Shown here: one piece after another, positions 55,221 to 64,000 of the stretch
Position numbering within the stretch: the stretch's first letter is position 1
Layout: every line of letters starts with the position of its first letter
Assembly (NCBI GenBank): GCA_004124535.1
Contig: SCKQ01000003.1
Span: 9,837 to 73,836 of the forward strand
DNA length: 64,000 nt
DNA from: Fidelibacterota bacterium
GTDB lineage: Bacteria; Marinisomatota; Marinisomatia; Marinisomatales; TCS55
Reading direction: 5' to 3'
The notes under the pieces: generated by a model
The model's database searches: none
What the model saw: only the letters and a program-made list of their open reading frames with translations
What the model was told of the DNA's origin: nothing
Translations under genes and position numbers: made by a program

Positions 55221-56822
55221 TTACATCCGAAAGACGGGGAAATTCGTGTCCGGACTAGGCATATTATTCACAGCCTGCAATGCTTTTATCAGGATACTCC
55301 GTGTATCAGTTGGATTAATTACACCATCATCCCAGAGGCGTGCGCTGGCATAGTAGGGATGTCCTTCTTTTTCATATTTAGCCATAATGGACTTTTTGAG
55401 TTCTTCCAGTTCTTGCGCTGATACTTTTTTGCCGTCTTTTTCCAGCTGTTCTTTTTTGATAGTTGCCAGCACATTGGCAGCCTGGTCGCCACCCATCACT
55501 GATATTCTGGCATTGGGCCACATCCAGCAAAATCGCGGCTGATAGGCCCGGCCAGCCATGGCATAATTCCCCGCACCGAAACTGCCACCAATTATTACCG
55601 TTATTTTGGGAACATTAGCTGTGGCCACAGCCTGGACCATTTTGGCGCCATTTTTGGCAATGCCGCCTTGCTCTGCTTTTTTGCCAACCATGAACCCGGT
55701 TATATTCTGTAGAAATAGAAGTGGTATCTTTCTCTGGCAGCAAAGCTCTATAAAATGGGCGCCTTTCAGCGCACTTTCGCTAAACAACACACCGTTATTG
55801 GCAACAATACCTACTGGGTAACCACCGATCTTGCAAAAACCGGTGACCAGTGTTTTACCATAAGCGGCTTTAAATTCTTCAATGTTAGACCCATCTGCAA
55901 TCCGAGCGATAATTTCTAAAACCTTGAACGTCGTCCTGTGATCTTTGGTTAGAATGCCCAGTATTTCCTGTTGATCATAGGCCGGTTCCTTAATTTCATC
56001 AGGGCTAACAATGTCCGATTTCGGAAAATGATCAATGATCCCGCGAATTTTTTCCAGTGCTTCATCATCATTCTTCGCAAAATGATCGGCGACTCCGCTG
56101 ATACGGGTATGCATTGCCGCACCGCCAAGTTCTTCCGCTGTTGATACCTCTCCAATGGCAGCCTGGACGAGGGGTGGACCACCGAGGAAAATTGTACCTG
56201 TTTTATCCACAATAATGGCTTCATCGCTCATGGCGGGTACATAGGCTCCGCCGGCAGTACAACTACCCATTACGGCGGCGATCTGAGGGATCCCAGCCGC
56301 ACTCATCTGCGCCTGGTTATAAAATATGCGTCCAAAATGATCACGGTCTGGAAATACGCTATCTTGCATGGGAAGAAACGCACCGCCGCTATCTACTAGG
56401 TAAATACATGGCAAACGGTTTTCCATAGCGATTTCCTGGGCCCGAAGATGTTTTTTTACAGTGAGGGGGTAGTACGTGCCACCCTTTACAGTAGCGTCGT
56501 TGGCTACAACGACACACTGCCTGCCATGGATTGTAATAAGACCGGTGATGATGCCTGCCGCTGGTATCGTTTCGTCGTAGACCTGGTACGCAGCCAGCGC
56601 GGAAAATTCCACAAACTGTGTATTGGGATCCTTGAGATTTTCAATCCGTTCCCGGGCAGTTTTTTTTCCGCGTACTTTGTGTTTTTCAATGCGCTTGGGC
56701 GGACCCATTTTGCGAATTTCTGCGAGGACACCATCCAAATCATCGGCAAGTCCTTTATGATGCGCAAAATTAGATTGGTATTTATCAGCTGAGGGGTTTA
56801 TTCGTGATTCAATTTTTGCCAT
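55221..56822 (-). CDS. Biotin-dependent acyl-CoA carboxylase, carboxyltransferase (beta) subunit
   Basis: 533 residues containing both N- and C-terminal crotonase-like halves. The N half has [17 protein letters not shown] and [14 protein letters not shown], the latter typical of methylcrotonyl-CoA carboxylase beta. The C half has [19 protein letters not shown] and [14 protein letters not shown]. Substrate may be methylcrotonyl-, geranyl- or propionyl-CoA; the [10 protein letters not shown] block favours methylcrotonyl-CoA. No biotin carboxylase or biotinyl subunit is nearby. Its own promoter probably lies in 56823-56862, since a terminator isolates the upstream gene. Confidence 0.92.
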   Translation of the reverse strand: MAKIESRINPSADKYQSNFAHHKGLADDLDGVLAEIRKMGPPKRIEKHKVRGKKTARERIENLKDPNTQFVEFSALAAYQVYDETIPAAGIITGLITIHGRQCVVVANDATVKGGTYYPLTVKKHLRAQEIAMENRLPCIYLVDSGGAFLPMQDSVFPDRDHFGRIFYNQAQMSAAGIPQIAAVMGSCTAGGAYVPAMSDEAIIVDKTGTIFLGGPPLVQAAIGEVSTAEELGGAAMHTRISGVADHFAKNDDEALEKIRGIIDHFPKSDIVSPDEIKEPAYDQQEILGILTKDHRTTFKVLEIIARIADGSNIEEFKAAYGKTLVTGFCKIGGYPVGIVANNGVLFSESALKGAHFIELCCQRKIPLLFLQNITGFMVGKKAEQGGIAKNGAKMVQAVATANVPKITVIIGGSFGAGNYAMAGRAYQPRFCWMWPNARISVMGGDQAANVLATIKKEQLEKDGKKVSAQELEELKKSIMAKYEKEGHPYYASARLWDDGVINPTDTRSILIKALQAVNNMPSPDTNFPVFRM

Positions 56823-56862
56823 TGTTGAAATTTACGTGAGTTTGAAAAGCAATAGTTTAAAT

Positions 56863-56891
56863 AAAAAAGGCACTGTTTAGGGTGCCTTTTT
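56863..56891 (-). terminator. Intrinsic terminator downstream of ppiD-like gene
   Basis: Stem of GGCAC/GTGCC (56869-56873 with 56882-56886) extended by A-run and T-run arms (AAAAA at 56864-56868, TTTTT at 56887-56891) around an eight-base loop. Read on the minus strand, GC-rich stem is followed by a T tract, directly after the stop of the chaperone gene at 56912. It can function on either strand, but only the minus strand has an upstream gene ending here. Confidence 0.85.
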
Positions 56892-56911
56892 ACGCGATAA
56901 TTATAGGTTTA

Positions 56912-58756
56912 TTAAAAATAGAATTTTCTGTTATCAACTATCTCAGCCTGGTCCCGTAGATTCTCATACCAGTTCTGAAAATTTTCGCTTTGTCTCTGGC
57001 TGCGAATATTCTTGTAAATGACATCCCGTTTCATTTCAAAATCGGAACTATCAATGGCTGATACGTCAACCACTTTTACTATACCGTATCCGCGCGTTGT
57101 CTTTATCGGGCCGATGACATCACCGGTACGTGCCTTTAACAGCGCGCCAACAAGAAAATTGCTGCGTCCGAGTGCATTAAAGCTACGAATCAGCAATTTT
57201 GTGTCGCCGGATACAAGATCGACATTATCATTATTGTCTTTTATTTCCTGAAATGTTGTACCATGATCAAACTGCTCTCGTAATTGGTCAGCAAGTACTT
57301 TGGCTGCGGTCAAGCGACGGTCCTGATTCAGTGAATTCTTAATTTGGCCTTCTACTTCTTCAAAGGAGCGGGTTCCTTCAGGCAATATGCTATCCAATCT
57401 GGCTACTATAAAATAGCGCTCATTTTCCAATGGATCTGAAATATCATCCAATTGGCTGTCAAAGGCGAATCGAACGGCATTTCGGAAAGGACCAAAATTG
57501 CGCAGTGCGCTGGAACCAGCAGTGATATTGGCAGATTTTTTGGTTTCTACCTGGTGCGAATCAATGGCAGCAGCGAAGCCAATGGTTGGATCGGAGGCAT
57601 CGTAGCTGAACAATGTGGATTTGCGTTTTAATGCATCACGTGTATTGGGCCCCATTTCGATTTTTAACAATATATGGGACGCATTTAATTCTTCTTTATC
57701 ATCCGTGGTGCGGCGGTCATTGACTTTGATAATGTGATAACCAAATTGGGATAGGACAGGGCCGACAATATCTCCAGTACTGGCTCCAAATGCCGCATCC
57801 TCAAATGGTTTGACCATTTGCCCGCTGCCAAACCAGCCCAAGTTGCCGCCCCGGCCAGAGTCGGGACTTACCTGGTTTCCTGGATCCTGGGTGTAGGTAT
57901 TAGCTAATTCACCAAAATCAGAGCCCTCATTTAACTGGTCCATGATGGCTGAGTAATCGTTTAGGACACGGTTTGAATCATCTACAGATGGTTTCTTTTC
58001 CCAGGCAGCAACTTCCAGCGTACGCATTTCTTCGCGGTTGAAATCATCAATACGCCTGGTATATTCATCGAATAATTCATCTTCTGTAGGATCGGATACA
58101 TCATCCTGCACTGAATTGGTAGTTACGTGGATACCGTCAATGGTATAATTAACATGCTGCTTGATATAGCTTGACCAGACCTCATCTTCGGTGATAATCA
58201 CATCCGCATTGATCATTTCCTGCAGTTTAATATTGGGTAAGTAGGTACTTTTCATGAATTGCTCGATCTGGACCCATTCGTTACCTACAGGATTATTGAT
58301 GGCCTGGTCATATTTTCCTTGATCAAAGGCACCATCTGTTTGAAACGTAGGATCGGAGACCAAAAAGGGTGGCGGTATATTCTGCAAGTGGTATAAAACT
58401 TCTACATCACTGGCCTCAATATCCAGATCATCGATGGTCTGGTAAATAAGTATATCGCGAATATAATCGTCCCAGACCTGGTTACGAGCCTGTTCAAAAT
58501 CACGATCCGTCAGTTCACGACCGCTGTCTCGGATTTGTTCCAGCCGGGCCGATACAGCGCGGGAAAATTCATCAGGTGGTATTTTTTGTCCATTAACTAC
58601 GCCAATGGCGGTGGCTGGATCCACGCGGCCAAAAAGCTGATCAATAATGTTGACACCGCCAACCAGTCCACCGATGGAAATACTCAGCAGGAAAAGGATG
58701 AGTATTGCCCATAAAATAATATGCATCCGGGTGCGCATAGCGGTCATTAATCCCAT
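56912..58756 (-). CDS. ppiD: PpiD/SurA-like membrane-anchored peptidyl-prolyl isomerase
   Basis: 614 residues from the ATG at 58756, chosen because it gives MGLMTAMRTRMH directly before a membrane helix (about 12-34), the PpiD layout. A SurA_N-like chaperone region follows (GVVNGQKIPPDEFSRAVSARLEQ, about 45-225). One full parvulin domain is visible near 250-350 (DFGELANTY, GGNLGWFGSGQMVKPFE, FGYHIIKV). Two further partial parvulin-like stretches follow (NASHILLKIEMG near 360, and GDVIGPIKTTRGYGIVKV near 560). A periplasmic chaperone for outer-membrane proteins is likely. Confidence 0.88.
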   Translation of the reverse strand: MGLMTAMRTRMHIILWAILILFLLSISIGGLVGGVNIIDQLFGRVDPATAIGVVNGQKIPPDEFSRAVSARLEQIRDSGRELTDRDFEQARNQVWDDYIRDILIYQTIDDLDIEASDVEVLYHLQNIPPPFLVSDPTFQTDGAFDQGKYDQAINNPVGNEWVQIEQFMKSTYLPNIKLQEMINADVIITEDEVWSSYIKQHVNYTIDGIHVTTNSVQDDVSDPTEDELFDEYTRRIDDFNREEMRTLEVAAWEKKPSVDDSNRVLNDYSAIMDQLNEGSDFGELANTYTQDPGNQVSPDSGRGGNLGWFGSGQMVKPFEDAAFGASTGDIVGPVLSQFGYHIIKVNDRRTTDDKEELNASHILLKIEMGPNTRDALKRKSTLFSYDASDPTIGFAAAIDSHQVETKKSANITAGSSALRNFGPFRNAVRFAFDSQLDDISDPLENERYFIVARLDSILPEGTRSFEEVEGQIKNSLNQDRRLTAAKVLADQLREQFDHGTTFQEIKDNNDNVDLVSGDTKLLIRSFNALGRSNFLVGALLKARTGDVIGPIKTTRGYGIVKVVDVSAIDSSDFEMKRDVIYKNIRSQRQSENFQNWYENLRDQAEIVDNRKFYF

Positions 58757-58865
58757 CTGTGGTACTCTATTCGTTTTATTAAAATTGGGTGCGAATTTAG
58801 ACAACCTTGCCTGCGGAAGCAATGAACATCAATGGTGGTTCAGCCGACACTAAAAAGGTAAATTT

Positions 58866-59561
58866 ATGATTATGGGTCAAGGTATAAAATCGGACTTGAA
58901 GCAATTTAATCATAATTTGATTCATTGCACGACCTGCCCCAGGCTGGTGGAATTCAGAACTCGAATTGCGGCAGAAAAACGCAAACAGTTCATGGCTTGG
59001 GATTATTGGGGCAAACCAGTGCCGGGGTACGGTGATCCCAAGGCGGCAATAGTAATCGTTGGTCTGGCACCAGCTGCCCATGGAGGCAATCGAACCGGGC
59101 GCGTCTTTACCGGGGATAAATCGGCGGATTTTCTGATGATGTGTATGCATGAGGTGGGTATGGCCAATCAACCCAACTCAGACCACAGGGATGACGGCCT
59201 GGTGTTGAACAATTGTTATATGACCCCTGCGCTCAAATGTGTACCGCCCCAGGATAAGCCGACCGCGGAAGAATTGCGAAATTGTTTTTCGTATTTTGAG
59301 GCGGAGATAGCTATACTCACCAAAGCAAATTGTATGTTGGCCCTGGGTAAAATCGCATTTGATGCCTGCCTTCGTTTTTGGCGTCGTTCATTCGATTTAA
59401 AAGTGAAGGACCATCCATTTATGCACCATGCCATTTACGAATTACCCAATGGGTTTCATTTGATCGGTGGTTATCATCCCAGTCCGCGAAATGTAAATAC
59501 GGGCCGGTTGTCCAAAGGGATGATGATCGATTTATTGAATGACGTGAAAAATTGCAGCTGA
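58866..59561 (+). CDS. Uracil-DNA glycosylase, family 5 (UdgB)
   Basis: 231 residues. The family 5 signature GLAPAAHGGNRTGRVFTGD is complete, and it lacks the acidic catalytic residue of other families, as expected for UDGb. Cysteines in HCTTCPRL and two later cysteines (in PALKCVPP and RNCFSYFE) would bind the iron-sulfur cluster; a C-terminal GGYHPSPRN motif is present. UDGb enzymes also remove hypoxanthine and other deaminated bases. This is the second uracil glycosylase in the window. Confidence 0.94.
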   Translation: MIMGQGIKSDLKQFNHNLIHCTTCPRLVEFRTRIAAEKRKQFMAWDYWGKPVPGYGDPKAAIVIVGLAPAAHGGNRTGRVFTGDKSADFLMMCMHEVGMANQPNSDHRDDGLVLNNCYMTPALKCVPPQDKPTAEELRNCFSYFEAEIAILTKANCMLALGKIAFDACLRFWRRSFDLKVKDHPFMHHAIYELPNGFHLIGGYHPSPRNVNTGRLSKGMMIDLLNDVKNCS

Positions 59562-59671
59562 TTAAGTAAAATTATAAAGTTATTTAAAGTTATTTTATGT
59601 GCGGTAGATCATGGACTTATTCCATCATGCCGTGTAAATTACTTCTAACTGTACGTAATTGTGGGTAGCAG

Positions 59672-59701
59672 TTGGGTGCTTATTGAGGATGTCAGTATAA
59701 A
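59672..59701 (+). promoter_or_regulatory. Possible sigma70-like promoter
   Basis: TTGGGT (59672-59677) and TATAAA (59696-59701) are separated by 18 bases and lie 25 bases before the ATG of the Ig/PKD-like gene. The region 59562-59726 contains no gene, so a promoter is expected here. The match is moderate, and the organism's sigma consensus is not known. Confidence 0.3.
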
Positions 59702-59726
59702 TTTATAACTAACAGATGAGAATACT

Positions 59727-61241
59727 ATGGTAAGGGTGCTTGCAGTTTTATTATTGGTTACAAATATTTTTGCGCAGGAAGGTGATATATTTGGTACACC
59801 AACTGAACAGGAAACAATCCGGCTGGAGGGTACCATACCAAGTACGGCTCCTGTTGCTGTGGTTGAAGGCTTTAAAGTCGTTCCCCGTGAACGGAAAAGG
59901 CCTGGCGCTAAGAAACAGTATAGTAAAATGCGGTTAAGTCCTGTCGATGCGACGGCCCAGCAAAAACTGACCCAGAAAGTAGATCTTTTATTTGGTGTTG
60001 CCAGCGGTGATACTCTTGCATTGGATGCCCGCAAATCCTACGACGAAAATCAGGATAAGATATCCTTTAAATGGGCCTCCATGAGTGCGGTGGATTTCAA
60101 GCAGCAGAATGAAACAGCCATTGGATTTCGCATTCCGGAGGTGATGATCGAACAGATCTTCCTGTTCAAGCTAACATTGAATGATGGTCGGTACAACACC
60201 AACTACCTCGTTGGTATAAAGGCAAAACCAGGTCAAGTCGCTCCTTACAAAGGTATTACACATCAGGTGGTGCAAAGTGGTGACAAGGTACAGATATCGG
60301 CCATTGCGCCTGGTGCCATCCGCAACAAGGATCTATCCTACTTGTGGCGCGCTCCTGATGGAATCGCACTTTCTTCAAATACAGAACCTGATATATCGTT
60401 CAAGGTGCCTACTACAGATACAGATTCTCATTATATCCTGTTTTTAGCTGTTAGCGGACCAAAGGGTGATGTTCTGGATCGGGACTCGGTTCGGGTAACC
60501 GTAATAAGTAAAGCCAAGGAAAAGAAAGCTATCCTACAGGGACTAAATACGGGATCACTGCCCGCTGCACGGGTGGCGCAAATTAATCAATTTCTACAAA
60601 GTACCATTCAGCAACTGGGGTACATCGATGTCCTGGATCCCCAATTGTATGCTACGCTGGCGACTTCGCCAAAAAATTATTTTTATCCTGGTGGCTACCA
60701 GAAACCGGCAAAATCACCTTTTGAGCCGGTATTCAGTGTGAGCTGCAATTCTCTCGCTGATGCTACTGAAAACAGCCTGGCTGTTGGTGGAACAGATGTA
60801 ATTGCATGGGATTTTAAGAAAAACGACGCCCTGAAATTGAATTATTATTCTGTGTTTAAGACAGCTAGTGGCGAGCCCGCCAAGAAAACACTCCAGCGTG
60901 CGGCCGTACCGCTCAAAATGGCTGATCGGATCAACCTGTCTACCACTATTGTGTTGGATAATCAGGGTGCTCCAATCGGTATGACCGATATCCGGCCTGC
61001 GGTAGAAAAAGCACTACAGGAATTGTTTTCCGGTAAAAAAGCGAAACCAAAGCAGGATGACAGAAAAGGATCTCAGGACCTGAAGGCCAGGATCCAGCAA
61101 AGTATTAATGACACCATAGAATTTTATAAATCACACCCGGAAGTACTGGCGGTTACCGCCCTTATTGTCGGGGGCTTAACTATTGCCATTTTTGGAGGGG
61201 ATAAAGACTTGGGTATGCCGCCCGATTTTCCCTTTGAATAA
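59727..61241 (+). CDS. Membrane-anchored protein with Ig/PKD-like domains
   Basis: 504 residues. A signal peptide (LAVLLLVTNIFAQ) leads into a Lys/Arg-rich linker (about 45-70), then two PKD/REJ-like beta domains: SGDTLALDARKSYDENQDKISFKW (about 92-180) and a second with LSYLWRAPDGIALSSNTEPD (about 195-260). A mixed domain with conserved Tyr and Cys follows to about 430. One C-terminal membrane helix (about 472-490, VLAVTALIVGGLTIAIFGG) precedes a short tail. I do not recognise the family; PKD-like architecture suggests a surface or periplasmic scaffold. Confidence 0.6.
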   Translation: MVRVLAVLLLVTNIFAQEGDIFGTPTEQETIRLEGTIPSTAPVAVVEGFKVVPRERKRPGAKKQYSKMRLSPVDATAQQKLTQKVDLLFGVASGDTLALDARKSYDENQDKISFKWASMSAVDFKQQNETAIGFRIPEVMIEQIFLFKLTLNDGRYNTNYLVGIKAKPGQVAPYKGITHQVVQSGDKVQISAIAPGAIRNKDLSYLWRAPDGIALSSNTEPDISFKVPTTDTDSHYILFLAVSGPKGDVLDRDSVRVTVISKAKEKKAILQGLNTGSLPAARVAQINQFLQSTIQQLGYIDVLDPQLYATLATSPKNYFYPGGYQKPAKSPFEPVFSVSCNSLADATENSLAVGGTDVIAWDFKKNDALKLNYYSVFKTASGEPAKKTLQRAAVPLKMADRINLSTTIVLDNQGAPIGMTDIRPAVEKALQELFSGKKAKPKQDDRKGSQDLKARIQQSINDTIEFYKSHPEVLAVTALIVGGLTIAIFGGDKDLGMPPDFPFE

Positions 61242-61320
61242 TAATTATCGTTCGTCGGAAACGGCGATATAAAATTGATGTTAAAAAACAGATCAACAGA
61301 GTAATAAAAGGAGTAGTATC

Positions 61321-64000
61321 ATGAAAAACTACATTCTTGCACTAATATTAATACCTATGCTGGTGCACGGGCAGAAATTCCGTGACAGCGAGGTGAGATT
61401 TACCAAAGATGATATAGGAGGTCGCGCCAGCAAAACTGTCTCGATGGAAAGGGTGCCTAGGCTCCTTTCCTATCAGGGATTCCTGACCGTTGGTAATGCT
61501 GGTCCAGTTAATGATGGCCAGTATACAGTTGATTTTCGTCTTTTTGATGAGGAAGAAGGAGGATCCGAATTCTGGAGTGAGACGCACCTATTGACCATCG
61601 CCGATGGTCTCGTTTCGGCTCTATTGGGTTCGAATGGTTTCCCTATCGAAATTGTACCGATGAATTCCTACCTGGAAATTGAAATTGATGGCAATGTTCT
61701 GTCACCGCGACAGCAGATCACATCTGTGTTGTATTCAGTAATGTCGGATACAACGAATTTTGCTAAAGGCTATACCAAAACAGCTGATCTTGCTGATGTT
61801 GCCCTAAGTGGGGAGTACTCTGATCTGTTTAATACTCCTGACCTCACGCCGTTTGCAACAAAGGATTCGCTCAGCTACTATACTACATTGGATAGTTTGG
61901 CTAGTTATACGTTAACCTCGCAATTATCCCTTGTCGCTTTTAGCAATAATTATCAGGATTTAGATAGTTTACCTAATCTGGCGAGCTTTGCCCTGACGGA
62001 TACATTAAGCTACTATGTTACTGAGGTCTTTTTTGACTCTACTATTGAAGACTATGTTAGTCATGATACTCTGGATACTCTTATTGGTACTACCATCCAG
62101 CGTTATGATTCAGATCTTGAAGATATCGCTAGGCTCGATGAGGATGATGATCTTGAGCATGGGCATCTTATTATTTACGATAGTGATGAAAGAAAATGGA
62201 TAAGTGAAGGCGATTCTGCCCTTCGTGCTACCTTGGGACTTGGAGATATGTCAATCCAGGAACCAGAAAGTGTAAACATTACTGGTGGAAGGATCGTTGG
62301 AATTGAGTTGGATAGTTTGATCGAGCCTATTGCAATAGCAGATGGTGGGACCGGTGCGCCTAATGCTGATTCAGCCCGGGTTAATCTGGGGCTTGAAATT
62401 AATGAAGATGTCCAAGCGCATTCTGATGATTTGTATCGAATTTCCACCTTCCAACATAGTGATGAAAATCAGATTATGATTAGTCTCGCGGGTGGCATAG
62501 ACCAATGGAACATAGTTAATGCTGAAACAGCCCGGGATGAACTTGGCCTAAAGATCGGGGCAACTGCTGATAGTGGGAATGTTCAGGCCTGGAACCGTAA
62601 ACTGCAAAACTATGCTGATGGTGAAAAAATTCCTGCTGAAAACATTGAACATGGACAATATTTTATTGATACTGCGGGTGTGAATGGCCAGTTCTGGTCA
62701 TCGGATAATGATGAAGCTGGCATTTGGAGAACCTTTAGCAGACACTTTAATACTGTAACCGAAGACACAATTAGCATAAAAACGGGGGTTGCGGTTGGTG
62801 ATATTGTAGAACTTGAATTAGGATACCATGGTGCTGAAGCTGTGGTAATGCTACCAGAGGTGGATGGATCTCAGTTACATAGGCTTGATGCGACGCAAAT
62901 CACTTCCACTTCTAATATGCCCGGCGTTGTTAGTAACGCAGAGTTTCTTTTATTAGATAATCTCCGACAAAATCAGCATGACGAAGGTCCTGAGTACACT
63001 GGTGGATATATCCAGGACCAATTGGATGAAAAACAGCATAAGGATCCCGAATTAGATGAAATTGCTCATTTACAACCGGATGATTCTGATGTACTAATGT
63101 GGATGAGTGATCCGGATGCTGATGGTGGTAACTGGTCTCTTGTATCAGAAGGTATGCATAAGATTACAGCTGATAGAGTTGAACATGGTCAATATTTTAT
63201 TAATGATGCTGGGAATCCCGGTGAAATGTGGATGTGGAAACTTCAAAACCCAGACGAAGAACATGATGCAGTAAATAATCCATATACGGGCAAATGGACT
63301 GAGGGTGCCGACATTACCCGTGTTTACACTGATCCGGTCAGAGGAGGCTTAAATGTCGGTAGTGAGCTTCCTTTTGATGTTGTTGAGGCTGGTGAAGTAT
63401 ATATAACAGTTGATGCTGGTACTGATATATATCAAGTTGTACAACTAGTAGATAACTCTGACCCTGGTGAGGGTGGTGGTAATGGATCATTACCAATTGT
63501 GGATGGATCTCTGCTACATGGGCTTGATGCGACGCAAATCAATTCTACAGCAGGAAATCCTGGCCCAGTAAGCAATGTCCAGTTTGATTTATTATCAGAT
63601 CTCCGAGAATTTCCGGATAACGATCATCCTGTACAATTTTACACTCATGGTAATGTACAGGGACAATTTGATGATAAACAGCAACAAAGTGATGTACTGG
63701 ATGATATTGTTGCTGCTACCGAAGCAGATGTTGCTAATTATGATCTATTGATTTATAAAACAAGTGAAGATGATGGAAGCTGGGAATTGCTGCGAGGAGG
63801 CGGTACAGATGATGAAGAAGATCTCATGAATAAGGTCACAGCGAGCAGAGTTCAATATGGTGATTTCTTTATAACTGACGCAGGGAATAGTGGACAGCTC
63901 TGGATGGCAGATGGAGAATTACAGGGCACATGGGCAACTCCGGGTCAATATTTAACGAGTGATGGTGTTGAAGGTGAATTGAATGTGAATGTTGGGACAA
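61321..64000 (+). CDS. Very large repeat-containing secreted protein, open at right edge
   Basis: The frame is uninterrupted for 893 codons from ATG 61321 to the window end, so the 3' end is missing. AAAAGGAG (61306-61313) is a strong ribosome site. A signal peptide (ILALILIPMLVHGQ) precedes a domain with LLSYQGFLTV and GQYTVDFRLFDE (about 48-105), a common N-terminal domain of secreted FCB repeat proteins. GGTGAPNADSARVNLGL (about 342-358) resembles phage tail-fibre repeats. At least three modules repeat: EHGQYF (62647, 63181), with QYGDFF (63853), and LHxLDATQI (62877, 63516). Surface adhesin or tail-fibre-like role is inferred. Confidence 0.8.
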   Translation, partial: MKNYILALILIPMLVHGQKFRDSEVRFTKDDIGGRASKTVSMERVPRLLSYQGFLTVGNAGPVNDGQYTVDFRLFDEEEGGSEFWSETHLLTIADGLVSALLGSNGFPIEIVPMNSYLEIEIDGNVLSPRQQITSVLYSVMSDTTNFAKGYTKTADLADVALSGEYSDLFNTPDLTPFATKDSLSYYTTLDSLASYTLTSQLSLVAFSNNYQDLDSLPNLASFALTDTLSYYVTEVFFDSTIEDYVSHDTLDTLIGTTIQRYDSDLEDIARLDEDDDLEHGHLIIYDSDERKWISEGDSALRATLGLGDMSIQEPESVNITGGRIVGIELDSLIEPIAIADGGTGAPNADSARVNLGLEINEDVQAHSDDLYRISTFQHSDENQIMISLAGGIDQWNIVNAETARDELGLKIGATADSGNVQAWNRKLQNYADGEKIPAENIEHGQYFIDTAGVNGQFWSSDNDEAGIWRTFSRHFNTVTEDTISIKTGVAVGDIVELELGYHGAEAVVMLPEVDGSQLHRLDATQITSTSNMPGVVSNAEFLLLDNLRQNQHDEGPEYTGGYIQDQLDEKQHKDPELDEIAHLQPDDSDVLMWMSDPDADGGNWSLVSEGMHKITADRVEHGQYFINDAGNPGEMWMWKLQNPDEEHDAVNNPYTGKWTEGADITRVYTDPVRGGLNVGSELPFDVVEAGEVYITVDAGTDIYQVVQLVDNSDPGEGGGNGSLPIVDGSLLHGLDATQINSTAGNPGPVSNVQFDLLSDLREFPDNDHPVQFYTHGNVQGQFDDKQQQSDVLDDIVAATEADVANYDLLIYKTSEDDGSWELLRGGGTDDEEDLMNKVTASRVQYGDFFITDAGNSGQLWMADGELQGTWATPGQYLTSDGVEGELNVNVGT
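62860..62902 (+). repeat. Direct repeat copy 1 inside the large repeat protein
   Basis: 43 bases differing from copy 2 (63499-63541) at three positions, encoding VDGS-x-LH-x-LDATQI. The two copies lie 639 bases (213 codons) apart and mark the module length of the protein. Confidence 0.8.
63499..63541 (+). repeat. Direct repeat copy 2 inside the large repeat protein
   Basis: Second copy of the 43-base unit at 62860-62902, three differences. The DNA identity is higher than the surrounding repeat, suggesting recent duplication or gene conversion of the module. Confidence 0.8.

Noticed and set aside
52904..56822. accA and the acyl-CoA carboxyltransferase as one acetyl-CoA carboxylase
   Set aside because: The 533-residue protein has a methylcrotonyl-CoA-type active-site block and contains both halves, so it is not AccD; it is on the opposite strand with no shared operon.
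61252..61267. Short stem with a GAAA loop after the Ig/PKD-like gene
   Set aside because: It has a G-U pair and no T tract follows, so it does not qualify as an intrinsic terminator.
61321..64000. Prophage or phage tail module at the right edge
   Set aside because: The protein has a Sec-type signal peptide and no phage structural or integrase gene is adjacent, so a secreted surface protein is more likely; sequence beyond the edge would decide.

Overview
The window is a gene-dense, moderately AT-rich stretch of a diderm bacterial chromosome. Diderm envelope genes (lnt, lgt, an LptE-like lipoprotein, HtrA, PpiD-like chaperone, several outer-membrane barrels, an Omp85 protein) sit beside families typical of the Fibrobacteres-Chlorobi-Bacteroidetes side of the tree: a PorV/PorQ-type barrel, a complete batABCDE operon, a SPOR protein and a DUF4837 lipoprotein. 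This combination suggests an FCB-group organism, possibly Candidatus Marinimicrobia (SAR406). That assignment is inferred from gene content only; there is no rRNA in the window.

Layout. 1-27282 is one long plus-strand run: an MFS exporter cut by the left edge; selA-selB (selenocysteine insertion); mutS; a PorV-like barrel; yicC-gmk-rpoZ-UDG-dnaB-rel-HU-ruvX (nucleotide metabolism, replication and stringent response); lnt; a small membrane protein; an EcfT-like protein; truA; htrA; psd-pssA (phosphatidylethanolamine synthesis); DUF4321; tatA; then batA-E with a SPOR gene. Many junctions are TAATG, ATGA or GTGA overlaps, implying translational coupling. 27290-28655 holds two minus-strand unknown proteins. 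28828-37779 is plus: uvrB, galE, a sigma54 activator without receiver, lptE, asnS, a LOG-like protein, acylphosphatase, nadE and a small exported protein. A short MscS protein (37780-38286, minus) faces lepA.

38403-54264 is plus: lepA, a CPBP protease, a zinc-ribbon membrane protein, lgt, a three-gene outer-membrane block (propeller-like protein, 1092-residue barrel, single-POTRA Omp85), DUF4837, then rfbD, a dolichol-phosphate-mannose-synthase-like enzyme, a glycosyltransferase/sugar-phosphotransferase fusion, accA and a thioesterase. 54270-58756 is minus: PpiD-like chaperone, terminator, acyl-CoA carboxyltransferase, EamA transporter. 58866-64000 is plus: family 5 uracil-DNA glycosylase, an Ig/PKD-like membrane-anchored protein, and a very large repeat-containing secreted protein that runs off the right edge.

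Most genes are core housekeeping or envelope biogenesis. The most unusual items are the outer-membrane block at 42716-48177, the glycosyltransferase fusion with an altered catalytic dyad, the LptE with an Asp-rich calcium-loop-like insert, the inverted repeat at 35373-35442, and the tail-fibre-like repeat protein at the right end. No tRNA, rRNA, CRISPR, transposase or prophage was found. No gap between genes exceeds 300 bases; the largest (about 165-172 bases) are 21447-21618, 28656-28827 and 59562-59726.
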